Shown piece after piece: positions 48,391-59,337 of a DNA stretch of 64,000 nucleotides; the first letter of the stretch is position 1; each line of letters starts with the position of its first letter. The notes under the pieces were generated by a model that saw nothing but the letters and a program-made list of their open reading frames with translations, made no database searches and was not told the origin of the DNA. The translations under genes were made by a program, and so were the position numbers. This DNA comes from Taenia hydatigena (lineage: Eukaryota > Platyhelminthes > Cestoda > Cyclophyllidea > Taeniidae): assembly GCA_036345935.2 (NCBI GenBank), contig JADWOT020000001.1, positions 22,997,187 to 23,061,186 on the forward strand, in the 5' to 3' direction.

Positions 48391-49296
48391 CTAAGAGGGC
48401 AGGGAGTCTTTGAAGGGTTTGAAAGCCTGTAGAATGCATCCAGGTTCAATATCACGTTCTAAAAATAAAGAAAAGGAAGAGAATGGTGGAATGATAGACA
48501 GTAGCCTTCTTACCCATGTAATTAATTACCAAATCTTCGATTGTTTTGAAGGTCTGGTTCTCAAAAAGACAACAACTTTTATCATTTGCACGAAAGTAGA
48601 TTTTGTAGTGCTTCACATTTCTATTCGAATCTAGGAGTGATAGGGCCATTTCCCTTCCGTCTGTCAAGGAAAGAAATGATAAAGAAAGCAAGTTGAATAG
48701 GAACAAAATTGTGGCAGCAATTTGTAAAACAATAAGTCATGCCATCTTCTCAAAGCACTAACCTCGAGTGGGTCGAACGACATAGTTGAATTCACTTGAA
48801 GCGTACGCCGAATGAAGCAAATTAGTAGCACCAGAACGATCCGTCTCCTTAAAAGCGTCCAGAGCTGCTGAATAACCGTGCTCATAGGTGATGTAGTTGG
48901 TGGGCACCTCACCTTGAAGGCCTGTTCGTGGGTTCACGGCCCTAATCCAACCATTATCACTGCCAATCAGACGAGGTTGTAATGTCTGTGAGAAATAATA
49001 ACTCATTAGGCTTTTCAATTCCCGTAAACACTTCGTCCATTCTCTAGACCTATGCTACGCTTCAGGCTCTGTGGCCTCCTAGGCCTCATACACTTTATCA
49101 ATCAAGTTTTCTTCCATAAAGACAGGGCGAATAAGATCATAAAAGGTGGCAAAGTAATTAGTCCTCTTGTTCATTCGTTTGCGTCTCCTACAGACAAACC
49201 TACCTGGAGAAGATCACCGGCTTTAAATGCCAAATCACCCGCTTGCCTAACGTCGAAGTCATAAAGTGCAAACGCCCAGGCGGAGTATTCTTCCAT
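48391..49296 (-). CDS. SH3-SH2 adaptor protein, copy A
   Basis: A 176-residue protein of one SH3 followed by one SH2, with no kinase or other domain. Exons are 49296-49204, 48985-48763, 48660-48514 and 48458-48391 (93, 223, 147 and 68 nt), all with GT-AG ends and phases 0, 1, 1. The SH3 (about 7-55) shows ALYDFD, DLAFKAGDLL, a Trp in DNGW and PTNYIT. The SH2 (about 60-170) shows the phosphotyrosine-binding Arg in FNYVVRP, the His in NVKHYKI and IEDLVINYM. It ends PGCILQAFKPFKDSLPS. The layout resembles the SH3-SH2 half of Src-type kinases or SLAP-like adaptors. It should bind phosphotyrosine and proline-rich partners in the cytoplasm (inference). A presumed 5' non-coding exon ends at 50887 and splices to 49318. 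Confidence 0.88.
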
Positions 49297-49389
49297 GATT
49301 ATTTTTAAATAATAGTACCTTAAAAAGAAAATTTACAAGGTCACAATAAAAGGCGTTGAGAAACCTGCCTTAATGAATTGTTTACCAGT

Positions 49390-49405
49390 GTCACATATAT
49401 GTGAC
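49390..49405. promoter_or_regulatory. Palindrome upstream of copy A
   Basis: GTCACATATATGTGAC is a perfect 16-bp palindrome, 94-109 bp before the ATG of copy A and inside the presumed 5' UTR intron. A TTATCG..TTGTGATAAAC stretch follows, also seen near copy D. Confidence 0.6.
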
Positions 49406-50005
49406 GCGAGATCCCTTTATCGCTTTGTGATAAACAAGTAGAGTTCGCAATTGTGTCAAGTGATGCAGGACTATGTACTTAATCTAAGTAAAAGAATTAT
49501 TTCATTCTTAATTTGGATTCAGTAAACAGTAGGTGCATTGAAAGGTCAGTGGGTAAAGTAGGTGATACACCTTCAATAGGTCTTACGAAGATGCCACCCT
49601 GTTTCTTTTGGAGGCTAAATTTGTTAATTCCAAAAGGCAGCAGTGCAGTAAGCTGCTACCGAATATTATCCTAGGAAATATACTTAAAGAGTTCATTTAA
49701 ATTTAAAGTAGCTGGTGAAACCCAGATTTTACCATTATTTTAAATGTACCTCGAACCTACTTTGTGAAAGTGAGATTAAATTGGAGCTATTTTAAATCAA
49801 CGTATTTAATTACATCGGCAAAACAAATTGAAAACCAACATAAATCTACAAACTAGACATTTTTATCAAGTAGAGTCTTTTTGAGACTTAAAGGAAATCT
49901 CGATTCTCCAAACAGCGGAGGCCTTTTATTTCTGCAAAACTGCAATAATCGAGTTCTTGTAGAATGAAAAATTTACGATCCACATTAAAAAAAGTTGAAC
50001 CATGT

Positions 50006-50235
50006 TGTAGTACTTATATTCTTTAAATGTGCTTTGTAGGCCAGAGGCGGGAAAACAATTTGAGCCACGTGACGGAGCAGCGTGGAGACTCCCTGGAGCG
50101 TGACACTTCCTCGTCCTGAACGCCCACATCTCGCCTAGCTGTGTAATTATCACCCTATATATTAAAGATGTCGAAATATACCCAGACCTCTACTAACAAG
50201 GGTGACCAGAAAAGAGAGGAGGAACCCTCCACAAT
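50006..50235 (+). mobile_element. Dispersed element family 2, copy between A and its promoter
   Basis: Begins TGTAGTACTTATATTCTTTA and shares the AGAGGCGGGAAAAC leader. ATG at 50168 opens MSKYTQTSTNKGDQKREEEP, as at 6727. It lies within the presumed 5' UTR intron of copy A, in the opposite orientation to the gene. Confidence 0.65.
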
Positions 50236-50886
50236 GCCGCATAGCTTTGAGAAGTAACTTTGGAAGCAATCCACCTTCAAGGACCTGTGCGGCCTCAAGC
50301 ATCACTGTTTCAATACCTCACTGCCCAAGTAGCATGACAACACACCGCAGCTTTATTTTGTTCGCAAAATCTTGGTACAAATGGAAAAGCTAGGTCAGAG
50401 CGACTGGCTAAATATCATTAGTCTATCTCAATAAAAAAATAAATGTAAGCAAAATCAGGAAGAGTGTATTTTATTTTTAATACAATTTAATGAGTTGAAG
50501 TTATTACAATCTTAACATTGTAGTACCATTAGTGATGGTTATAAAAATTGCAAATTATAAAATTTGTAATAGTAATTATACATTTATCAATAACTTAAAA
50601 TGTTCAATTTCACAGTATAGTTTGGCAAAGACATTGGAAACGGATGCAAGCAATGGACACATTATCTTTAACTTAACTACCGAAACACTTATGTTGTTAC
50701 AAAGGTCAAGTCATAACTCAAAATTCATCCGAAAATGAAAGGAAGTGTGTCCAGATAGTCACAAGATAGAAATCACTAAATAGCGTATAAGGCAAAACAA
50801 GATGACATTGTATTTACTTTACAACGACTTCTCCACCTTTTTAATCATTTCGAATTACCAAGAAGATTTATAAAAGAATAACTCAC

Positions 50887-51242
50887 GGTGAGTGGAATGA
50901 GACAGAAGGAGGAGGAGAAGGAGAAGGCGGAGGAGAGAGCAGGTGATCCTACCTTTAGCTTTCAGCAGTCTTAGTGATTTAATACGTGTCTTAAGGCAGA
51001 GCGGTGTGAGCACAAGAGAGTCCCTACCACCCAATAGCAATTCATTCTCGATCTTCTCAAGTCAAATTTCATTCATGACGCCTCGCATTGCTATTATTAG
51101 CCCTTCGATTGTTAGATGACAGCTACAGGCGTAAAACTATGGCGTTACAACTGGCTCAATGGAACTGATCGTTTAATTAGCACTATTGATGGGGAATCGA
51201 TCCTCCTAATTAATTTAGGCTGATTGAATTTAAAAATCATTA
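50887..51242 (-). promoter_or_regulatory. Conserved promoter and 5' non-coding exon block of copy A
   Basis: Shared with blocks at 56429-56784 and 62145-62505. From upstream to downstream on the minus strand it has TAATTA-rich homeodomain-like sites (51165-51220), an ATTGGGTGG element next to GTGCTCACAC, a pyrimidine-rich (CTC)n run, and a conserved donor (CACC|GTGAGTTATTC) at 50887/50886. The likely partner acceptor is TTTTTAAG at 49319, 22 nt before the ATG. The start of transcription is not defined. The leucine-rich frame across the block (LLGGRDSLVLTP) lacks an ATG here. Confidence 0.5.
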
Positions 51243-52091
51243 GTGAGATCAATTGGTAGTCTGAAGAACAAGCACTTTAAAATGCATCATCAATGTTTCA
51301 CAAAAAAGTTCATTGCGTGCTGTTGGCATCCAAGAGCCACTCCTCCCGTGTTTCTCAAAACCCCTCATGAGTTTGTTTATATTAGTAGTTACATAATGAG
51401 CACAATTCAAATAATGCTCAAATGATGTTGGGAAAAGTGTTGGTGGACGGCACTGCTCTTCTGATTAAATGATTGACCAACAAATGCCAGGTCTTCTTAT
51501 TCATTGCATTTCGGACCTCGTACGGAAGAGATTAAAGTAAAAATCATTAGTAATTTCACTACTCTGCTTCTTAGTAATTGAAACAAGTAATAAAGGTGTG
51601 TAGAAAATTGGTAACATTTTTGTAGAACAGTAAAAACCCAGGACAGATAATTGGCCATCTGGAGGAGTGATGGCTACCCAACTGATGACTTGCTTCATTC
51701 ACCAAAGTTAACTTACAAATGAGCAATATCGGCAATTGAATACTGCAGACTAAAACCTTTCGGAGAGCAAATTAAAAGGAAACGCAAAAACAGTCGGAAC
51801 AAATCACTTGTCAGATTGTGGCATCTCTTTATGCTGTGACAGCAACCCTAGCGATTTTACCACAATTCAATGATCAAACAAGACCCCTCTTTACTTCAAA
51901 AGCTTTATCGTCCCTTGTAATGGCTCTAATAAAAAACACCTCCAGAGTCGCCTCAGACACAGCAAGATCTGTTGATTACAAATAGTCTATTGCAAGGCGA
52001 TACAGTAGGTCTCATCGACAAGCATCCGTCAGGAGTTGCGTTGTTTGTGAAAGTGGGGTTTGGAAAGCGTTGATTAAGTCTACTAGACGAC

Positions 52092-52984
52092 CTATTGCTT
52101 CGGAGGTAGAGAATCTTTAAAGGGTTTATTTGCCCGCAAAATGCAACCAGGTGCAATCTCGTTTTCTAAACAGAAGAAAAAGTCAGAACAATTATGATTT
52201 GATAGGAAAAAACATTCTTACCCATATAGTGGACTACCAAGTCCTCGATTGATTTGAAGGTCTTCGTCGGGAATAAAAAGCAGCTTTGACCATTTGAAAC
52301 ACAGTGGATTTTATAGTGCACCACGAATGCGCCTGCAGTTCGAATTGATAAGGCCATTCCATTGTCTTCTGTTAAGAAGTGGACAAAGAAAGGCGAGTAG
52401 TCGAGGAACGAAGAGGCGGTGTTAATTGAAGCACTTAATTAATGTCATCATCTCAAAGCACTAACCACGACTAGGTCGAACGATGTAGTTGAAATCCTTC
52501 AAGTAGTCTTGAGATTGAAGCAATTCACTGGCACCAGAACGATCGGTCTCCTTAAAAGCGTCCAAAGTTGCTGAATAACCACGCTCCCAGGTGATGTAGT
52601 TACGGGGCACCTCACCCTGGCAGCCTGTTCGGGGATTTTTGGCAACAACCCAGCCATTATCTCCCTCCATGGGAAGTATTTGTTCTATCTATGAGAAAAG
52701 TAATTAATTTCGTTTTTATATTCCCAAAAATTCTCATTGTTTACGCACGATTTATTTATCTCCCTCAGGTTCGACCACATTCCCTCACACTTCTCGACAC
52801 TTTTACGCCCGATTAATCAAATGTTATTGAATAATAAATATTAGTACTAGATGACTTAGGAGATAACTCAGTTTGCAACCGATGAACTTACATGAAGGAT
52901 GTCGCCAGCCCTGAATGCTAGATCACCCGCTTGCATACTGTCGAAGTTATAAAGCGCAATGGCCCAAGTGGGGTTGTCAGGCAC
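52092..52984 (-). pseudogene. SH3-SH2 adaptor, copy B, start codon lost (GTG)
   Basis: Exons are 52984-52892, 52688-52466, 52368-52222 and 52165-52092 (93, 223, 147 and 74 nt), with splice sites and frame all intact. The codon aligned with the ATG of the other copies is GTG (52984-52982), and a TAA lies in frame a few codons upstream with no ATG between. The next in-frame ATG (in DSMQAGDLAF) would remove the ALYNF strand of the SH3. The SH2 is complete (FNYIVRP, VVHYKI, IEDLVVHYM) and the protein would be 178 residues. It lacks its own promoter block. It may be untranslated, start at GTG, or gain a start by splicing from C's upstream exon. Otherwise it looks undamaged, so loss would be recent. 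Confidence 0.75.
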
Positions 52985-53096
52985 GCTTTCCTCTTGAAAG
53001 CCCCTTTACAATATACGATACACAATTTAAAAAAAAAGGACTTTTGAAATCTTCTTCATTGTGTTGGTTAACAATGGCACACTTGTGTATCCTGAT

Positions 53097-53112
53097 GTCA
53101 CAAATGTGTGAC
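53097..53112. promoter_or_regulatory. Palindrome upstream of copy B
   Basis: GTCACAAATGTGTGAC has arms GTCACA/TGTGAC around AATG, 113-128 bp upstream of the lost start codon. Confidence 0.6.
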
Positions 53113-53950
53113 ACTGCAGCTTCTCGGTCTCTGGTTATCGTGTAGAGCGTGAAGCGGTTTGTAAAGATTACCTCAACCACTAATGACTCAATGAAGGCAG
53201 TGGGAAAGTCTGAATGATGAAGTAGTAAGCACAGTTAAAGTGGTGATTTGGAGTGATATTGACACGTAGCCATCACTTCGTCTGCAACAAGTGTTGGTGG
53301 ACGTCATTGCTCTCGTGATTATATAATTGACTAACAAATGACTAATCTTGTTGTTTGCTGCATTTTGGAGCTGACACAGTAGGGATTAGAGTAAAATCCA
53401 CTGATAGGTTCAGTAGCTTGCCTTCTAGCAATAAAAGCCAGTCATAAGATAACGTCATGACATTGGGTAACGGAGGTGTACAGAAAGGCATTTTGGAACA
53501 ATGAAAGCGTAAGATAGGTAATTGGTCAACCGAAGGAGTGACAACTACCAAATGACGGCTCGTTTTATGTACCAAAGCAAAATCACAAAGAAGCAGTGAC
53601 GGTCATTGTATGACGTAATGTTTCACCGCTTTGTGCTATGCACCTGTGACAACAATCCAACCATTCAAGATTAACTAATTTCTAGGATTTAAAATTTCAA
53701 GCAGTACTTTTCTTGCCTATGAAGGCTCTATTTGTTTTGTTGTGCCAACTATCACTTCAAAATTACTTGTTTTCTGCAAGGGTTATGACGGTGGACAGGT
53801 TCTGTGCCACTCAAGCCACAGCCACATCCCTTAATTGCAAATCGTCCATGACAATGAGATGCAATAGCGCTCATCTACAAGCATTGACTCGACGCTGCAT
53901 TGTTGGTGAGAGCGGGGTTAGGAAAGCGTTGATTAAGTCTACTAGACGAC

Positions 53951-54915
53951 CTAGTACCTCTGAGGTAGAGAATCTCTGAAGGGTCTATTTGCCCGCAAAA
54001 TGCAACCAGGTGCAATCTCGTTTTCTAAACAGAAGAAAGAGTAAGAATAATTATGATTTGATAGGAAAAAACATTCTTACCCATGTAGTAGACTACCAAA
54101 TCCTCGATTGTTTTGAAGGTCTTCGTCGGGAATAAAAAGCAGCTTTGATCATTTGGAACACAGTGGATTTTATAGTGCACCACAAATGCGCTTGCATTTC
54201 GAATTGATAAGGCCATTCCATTGTCTTCTGTTAAGAAGTGGACAAAGAAAGGCGAGTAGTCGAGGAACGAACAAGCGGTGTTAATTGAAGCACTTAATTA
54301 ATGTCATCATCTCAAAGCACTAACCACGACTAGGTCGAACGATGTAGTTGAAATCCTTCAAGTAGTCTTGAGATTGAAGCAATTCACTGGCACCAGAACG
54401 ATCGGTCTCCTTAAAAGCGTCCAAAGTTGCTGAATAACCACGCTCACAGGTGATGTAGTTGGTGGGCACATTGCCATGAACGCCCGTTCGTGGGTTGAAG
54501 GCAACAGCCCAGCCATCGTTAGGTGCCCTTTGCTGGTTAGGCAAAAGCTGTAAAAAGAACTTAATTAGATTTTAGGTTAAGGGACCCTTTAAAATTTTAA
54601 CGCGGTAAAATGATGTACATCAAAGCCATGCTTCGCTACATGAACCCTTCTATCCCCTTTCACTTCCACCGCCCTCGTCCACGCTCTGTGAAATCACGAA
54701 ACTTAAGCATTTCATTAATAAAATATGCTGTTATTCTGACATGGTGAATGAAGCTAAAGGAGGCGCCTAAGTGATTGGACATTTTCGCATATTTTTTCTG
54801 CGTGTTCTGCCAACGAACTTACTTTGAGGATATCACCGGACTTGAATGATAAATCAGTGGTTTGCTGAGCCTCGAAGTCATAAAAAGCAAAGACCCAGGT
54901 GGAGTTCCCTTGCAT
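53951..54915 (-). CDS. SH3-SH2 adaptor protein, copy C
   Basis: 178 residues. Exons are 54915-54823, 54547-54325, 54227-54081 and 54024-53951, the same lengths and phases as B and D. The SH3 carries AFYDFE, DLSFKSGDIL, DGW and PTNYIT. The SH2 carries FNYIVRP, VVHYKI and IEDLVVYYM, and the protein ends with the short RPFRDSLPQRY tail. The last part of exon 2, exons 3 and 4 and their introns are nearly identical to copy B, while exon 1 and the first part of exon 2 differ clearly. The ATG is preceded, 19 nt upstream, by the acceptor CTCTCTTTCAAAG, the presumed partner of the donor at 56428. A degenerate form of the palindrome (TTGACACAAGTGACA) lies at about 55005. Confidence 0.88.
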
Positions 54916-55207
54916 GGTTTTCCACAAATTGCACCTTTGAAAGAGAGACCAATGAAGTCACAATAAGAAACTTTTATAAATCAGCTTTGATGACTTGATT
55001 GTCATTGACACAAGTGACAGTTCATAATAGTGTTGTGGAGCTTATAGCCGTGTAAAAAGACGACGTTAAAACTTTGGCAACTTTTAGAAGGTGATGGGTA
55101 AAAGTAAAAGATCAGCTTGTAAAATTAGCATAAAATATTCACTTGGCCCTATAATGACCACTTTCAGATTGTGCTGGACGCATAATTTTTATTCTAGAAA
55201 GTATTGC

Positions 55208-55435
55208 CGTAATACTTATGTTCTTTAAATGTGCTGTGCGGGCCAGAGGCGGGAGTTTAATTTGAACCCGGCTGCAGAGCAGCCTGGTAACTCCGAGGAG
55301 CGCGACTTATCCCCGTCCTGAAGTCTCCTACAAGATCTCTCTGTAGCCTCTCCCCCACCCAAAATAATGATGTCAAAACGTGTTCAGACTTCTAATAACA
55401 AGGATGGCAATGAGGAAAAGGAGGAACCCTCTATA
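55208..55435 (+). mobile_element. Dispersed element family 2, copy near C
   Basis: Shares the TTCTTTAAATGTGC start and the AGAGGCGGG leader. The ATG at 55369 opens MSKRVQTSNNKDGNEEKEEP, a diverged form of the peptide start at 6727. It lies in the presumed 5' UTR intron of copy C. Confidence 0.6.
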
Positions 55436-55684
55436 ATTTCATTCAACTACCCACAAATAGTACGCCTAAGAAACGTTTGAAGGAGTTTATTTTACAAGTC
55501 TTTCAACCACATTGTAAAAATGGGAATAAATTGAAGTCATTAATGCTTCCGTAAATTTCAAAGTCAACATCAAAAATGAAAAGTCTGTTTTGGACAAAAA
55601 AGTGTTTTTTTTCTCCTTTGGTGAGTTATTACTCTCAGAAAAATAAGAGGGTTGCGAAAATGTAGCTCTAGTGACTAGCAAAAG

Positions 55685-55950
55685 TACGACCCACACCAAA
55701 TGCAGTTTAAAGTAGAGTTTGGTGAAGTCGCCGCCTACTTCAGGTCTGGTGTCACTGTCACCAGTCCGTCAGCCAATAGCAATGTCATTAGCGTTTGGAA
55801 GGTGTCATGCAGATCTACAAACCAACTTTGAAGGCAGCCTATCTTCAAGGGTCCATCTGGCCTCAAGCACCATGATGTCAATGCCTCCCTGCCTAAGCAG
55901 CATGCCAATGTCAATCCCCTTCTCCAAACATCACATCACGTTCCACAAGT
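55685..55950. repeat. Conserved block, C version
   Basis: About 96% identical by eye to 60908-61175 over roughly 260 bp, starting ACGACCCACACCAAATGCAG. Part of it (GGCCTCAAGCA.CA.TG onwards) is recognisable, much diverged, at 50255-50340 and 61470-61560. All lie upstream of SH3-SH2 coding exons. The + frame is broken here by TGA but open at 60924. One minus frame reads LLRQGGIDIMVLEARWTLED, faintly like a dinucleotide-binding fold, but too short to assign. Confidence 0.6.
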
Positions 55951-56428
55951 AGTTGTGAATTTTTGTGCATGTTAACGCCTTCCGATATGATAAAAATAAT
56001 GATGAAGAGATAAGTAAGCCACATTTTTATTTTTTGTTTGTAATTTGGAGAAAGAGTGAAATTATTTGAGTACTCACTAATACATTAACACAAATGAATT
56101 TTTCGCCTGAGTGGAGAAGTGGAAATGGTTTTGAGACCATGTTTTTGACATTTAAAGAATTCAAAGAATTAAACTGATTGTTTTCTCAAAAGTTGTTTGC
56201 TTTCGTTAACACCACTTCTGATGCTGCTGCTTAACTCAATCGCAACACAAAGTTAATCTGTGAATAAACAGGGTTATGCAAATAATCGCGACAAAGAGGC
56301 AACTGAATTGGCGCATTTGGATAATTGACAAGGCATGAAGTCTACCTGACAACAATTTTCCCACATGGCTATCACTCACACTCCCAATTTGTCAAAAATA
56401 CGACAAACTCAAATGAAGAATAACTTAC

Positions 56429-56784
56429 AGTAAATGGAATGCGACAGGAAGTAGAGGAGATGAGAGTAGTCGAGCCTACTTTCAGCTTTCGTCAATGATA
56501 ATGACTTCATGCCTGTGTGAAAACAGGGCAGTGTGAGCACAAGAGAGCTCCTACCACCCAATAGCGATTCGCTCTCCTTCCTTTCTAACAAAATTCCATT
56601 CAGACTCTCACAATCATAACAAATGGCGTCGCTATTATTAACCTTTTAATTGTTAGATCACTGCCAAAGGCACACAAACCATCGCTCGTCAAGTGGTACA
56701 TTGAAATTAATCTGCTAATTAGCAGGGTCGAAGGTAAGTCGATGTCGCTAATCAATTTAGGTTAAATTAATCTAAAAATCAATT
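56429..56784 (-). promoter_or_regulatory. Conserved promoter and 5' non-coding exon block of copy C
   Basis: Matches the blocks of A and D. It has GTGTGAGCACAAGAGAG on the + strand at 56532-56548, then CTCCTACCACCCAATAG. The donor is T|GTAAGTTATTC at 56429/56428, and TAATTA-type sites lie at 56700-56775. A small upstream open frame begins MKSLSLTKAES. Spliced to the acceptor at 54935, it would not join the main frame. Confidence 0.5.
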
Positions 56785-57039
56785 TTGATATCTGTTGGTA
56801 GTGTGGAAAGGCAGTAGATATGGGCACACAGCGGCAGCATTTAACAGAGAGTGAGAGAAGCACACAGAAATGGACGCCAAGTAGTGGCGTCAACAAATGA
56901 TTGAAACGTCAACCATTCTGTTCTGATTTTGTCCTGATTCGCCACAAAGAGGTGATCAGAGTGAAAATAGGTTGAAGGAGGTGAGACGGTGCTTTAAAAG
57001 CACCAGTTATCATTGTGAACCATTGGTAGCATGAGCCCG

Positions 57040-58600
57040 CCATGACAACTATGCGCGTCCAGAGGAGAAACCCAAATCAACGACTTTGCTCCTACTCTGA
57101 TTTTTCGGTAGCTGCGCGTAACAATGCAGTGCTTGTTTGGAGTGAAATGTGTGGACGTGATCTTTTACGGGTGGCACTTCAGACCGCCTTCCACATGAGA
57201 TCACTTATCCAACCTCGGTCATCACTCGCATCCACACCTCATGCATACAGTCCATTTTGTTGACTTATTTGACTTTTCTCCTTTCCATTGCATCAATTGC
57301 AATAGCTCATTGTGTTATGTCGGACATCACAGTTACCAGAATGTCATTGCTTTGTGGGTTGGTCACAATGTTGGTGGCATACTGCATACCGCACAGGTGC
57401 TCCCTTTAACTACAATTCCGACTAAGATGTTGTCTTCTCGAACATGCAACTTTAAGCTTCCCTCTCGTGTTTTGAGCCTGCTAGTCTATCGAAATACTAC
57501 TCACAGGAACGCCAAATGCGACAACGAAATGTGGATATTTGGTGGCAATCTAGTCGTGCATTAGCAGAATGCAGGCATCATGCCGCGGTTTTAGTCTAAA
57601 GCGCCACATCAGGGTACCAACGGTACCCTTGCTTGTCATCTTACCGACTCTTTGTCGATGTGCTTTGTCCTCTCCACATCATCACATGTATGCTTCTCGA
57701 GTGTACGAAGTGGACACATGGCTAGACGCACAACACTGACTCATCACTTTCAGATACATCATCTGATATTTACCTCATCTTTGTAACCAGCAGCCAATGT
57801 GTCAACGACAGAATGATAGGCATTCTTCAGTTGCGAACTGGCTACAGACGGTTGCCTGCCACGCAGAACTGTGGGCCTAGACGACTGCTATCGGGGCGCC
57901 TATCCACAAGGCACTACGATATCCAAAGTTGGTTTGGGCGTCCATTTGCGCAAACTGACCGGCGTGGAGGACATACGTAGTAGTAGCAGTAGCAGTTTTG
58001 GTGAAGCTGATGTCCACCAGTGTCTACCACCCTCCTTCCCCCAACTATGCAGCCCACTCGCATGTGTAATGACCACTTCGGTGGTGTGAAATCGTGTGGT
58101 GGAGAGAACACCGCCACTCAGTAGCTACTGGCAGTGGATGCTAACGATCTGATGGACGTGGATGGTTCCTCTTCGTTGAGAGTCGGTGGTGGCAGCATGA
58201 ATGCGGCTGCGTCGGTTTGCACGCCCACATTCAGACAGAGTGACGAAGAGCACCTATCATTCTCCCATTTCATCTGCCCAAAATTTTGTTCAGTGGCAAG
58301 TGCAACTGTCGGCTATTCAACACACATCTCGACTGGGATGGACAAAGTGAAACCCTTTAAATGTCCCACATGTGTCGCTGACCGTGACTCACACATCCTG
58401 CTGTGTAGACTCCAAGTGAGACAGTCAAAGGTAAAAAATGAAATTGTTGACTGTCCCTGTGGTGCAAACATACGACTGCCATTTCCTAAGTTGGTTCCTC
58501 CTTGCAGTTTTTCTCCAAATGTTGGACAATTAAGTGATCGTGCTCACGTGGTAGTCAATGCGACAAGAGTTGGTGACAGGTGATTGTTGCAATACAGACC
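57040..58600. other. Insert between C and D, not present in other units
   Basis: Compositionally different from its surroundings, with many short frames. The longest is 58134-58583 (+, 149 codons), containing KPFKCPTCVADRDSHILLC with Cys spacing that recalls a zinc-binding motif. I cannot assign a family. It may be a decayed transposon or a small gene. Confidence 0.3.
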
Positions 58601-58960
58601 TGGTCCATCTGCAATCAGTGTCAATTTTTGGCAAACAGCATCGTCGTACCCACCATTCCTCCCTGCCACACCATGCAGCTAATTGAGATTTGGAAATACA
58701 TCCAATACAGGTGGAATCCGTTGAGTTCTGCAAGGAAAGCTTAATCAGAAGCCTGGAGGGCTGACACTTCCGTGGCATTGCAGCATGGATTGGGGTTGTA
58801 TCGGCCACAGTTGCAGTTAATCTCGTCAGTTAGCCTTCATCTTAAGCACACTGTGTGATGTTGGAGCCTCAATGCCACTCATGGCCCACTTCTTCTCGTG
58901 TATTTCTCGCACAGCTTTTTGTATATGTTTAAGTGGGTTGCTAGATGGAGAGCGCCTTTC
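58560..58960 (+). repeat. Duplicated flank block downstream of D
   Basis: Aligns with 62575-63070 downstream of E: GTTGGTGACAGGTGA, GAGTTCTGCAAGGAAAGC, GGAGCCT and CTCGTGTNTTTCT are common to both. It is part of the duplicated unit. The version near E carries an extra roughly 100 bp. Confidence 0.65.
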
Positions 58961-59337
58961 AGTAGGTGAGCGAGAACCAACTTGACAAATGCCAACCACT
59001 TCATTCGTAGAGAGTGCTAGTGAACGACATCGCTCTCCTGATTAAATCAATGACTACCAGAAGCCTCGGTTTCTTATTAGCCGCATTTTTTTGACTTGGC
59101 ACGGTAGAGGTTAATGTGGAATTCACTTATAGGGTTAATATCCTGCTATCTACCGATCCAAAATACTCATTTTCTGCAACAGAGGTGCTGGAGGCCACCT
59201 TCGGGGTTTACTTTAGACATCGCAAGACCCGTTAATTACAAATTGTCTGGAGCAATGAGATGCTCAAGCTGTCATCGACATGCATTCATCTCGCGTTGCA
59301 TTGTTTGTGAAAGACTAATGGAAGTCCAACAGACGAC

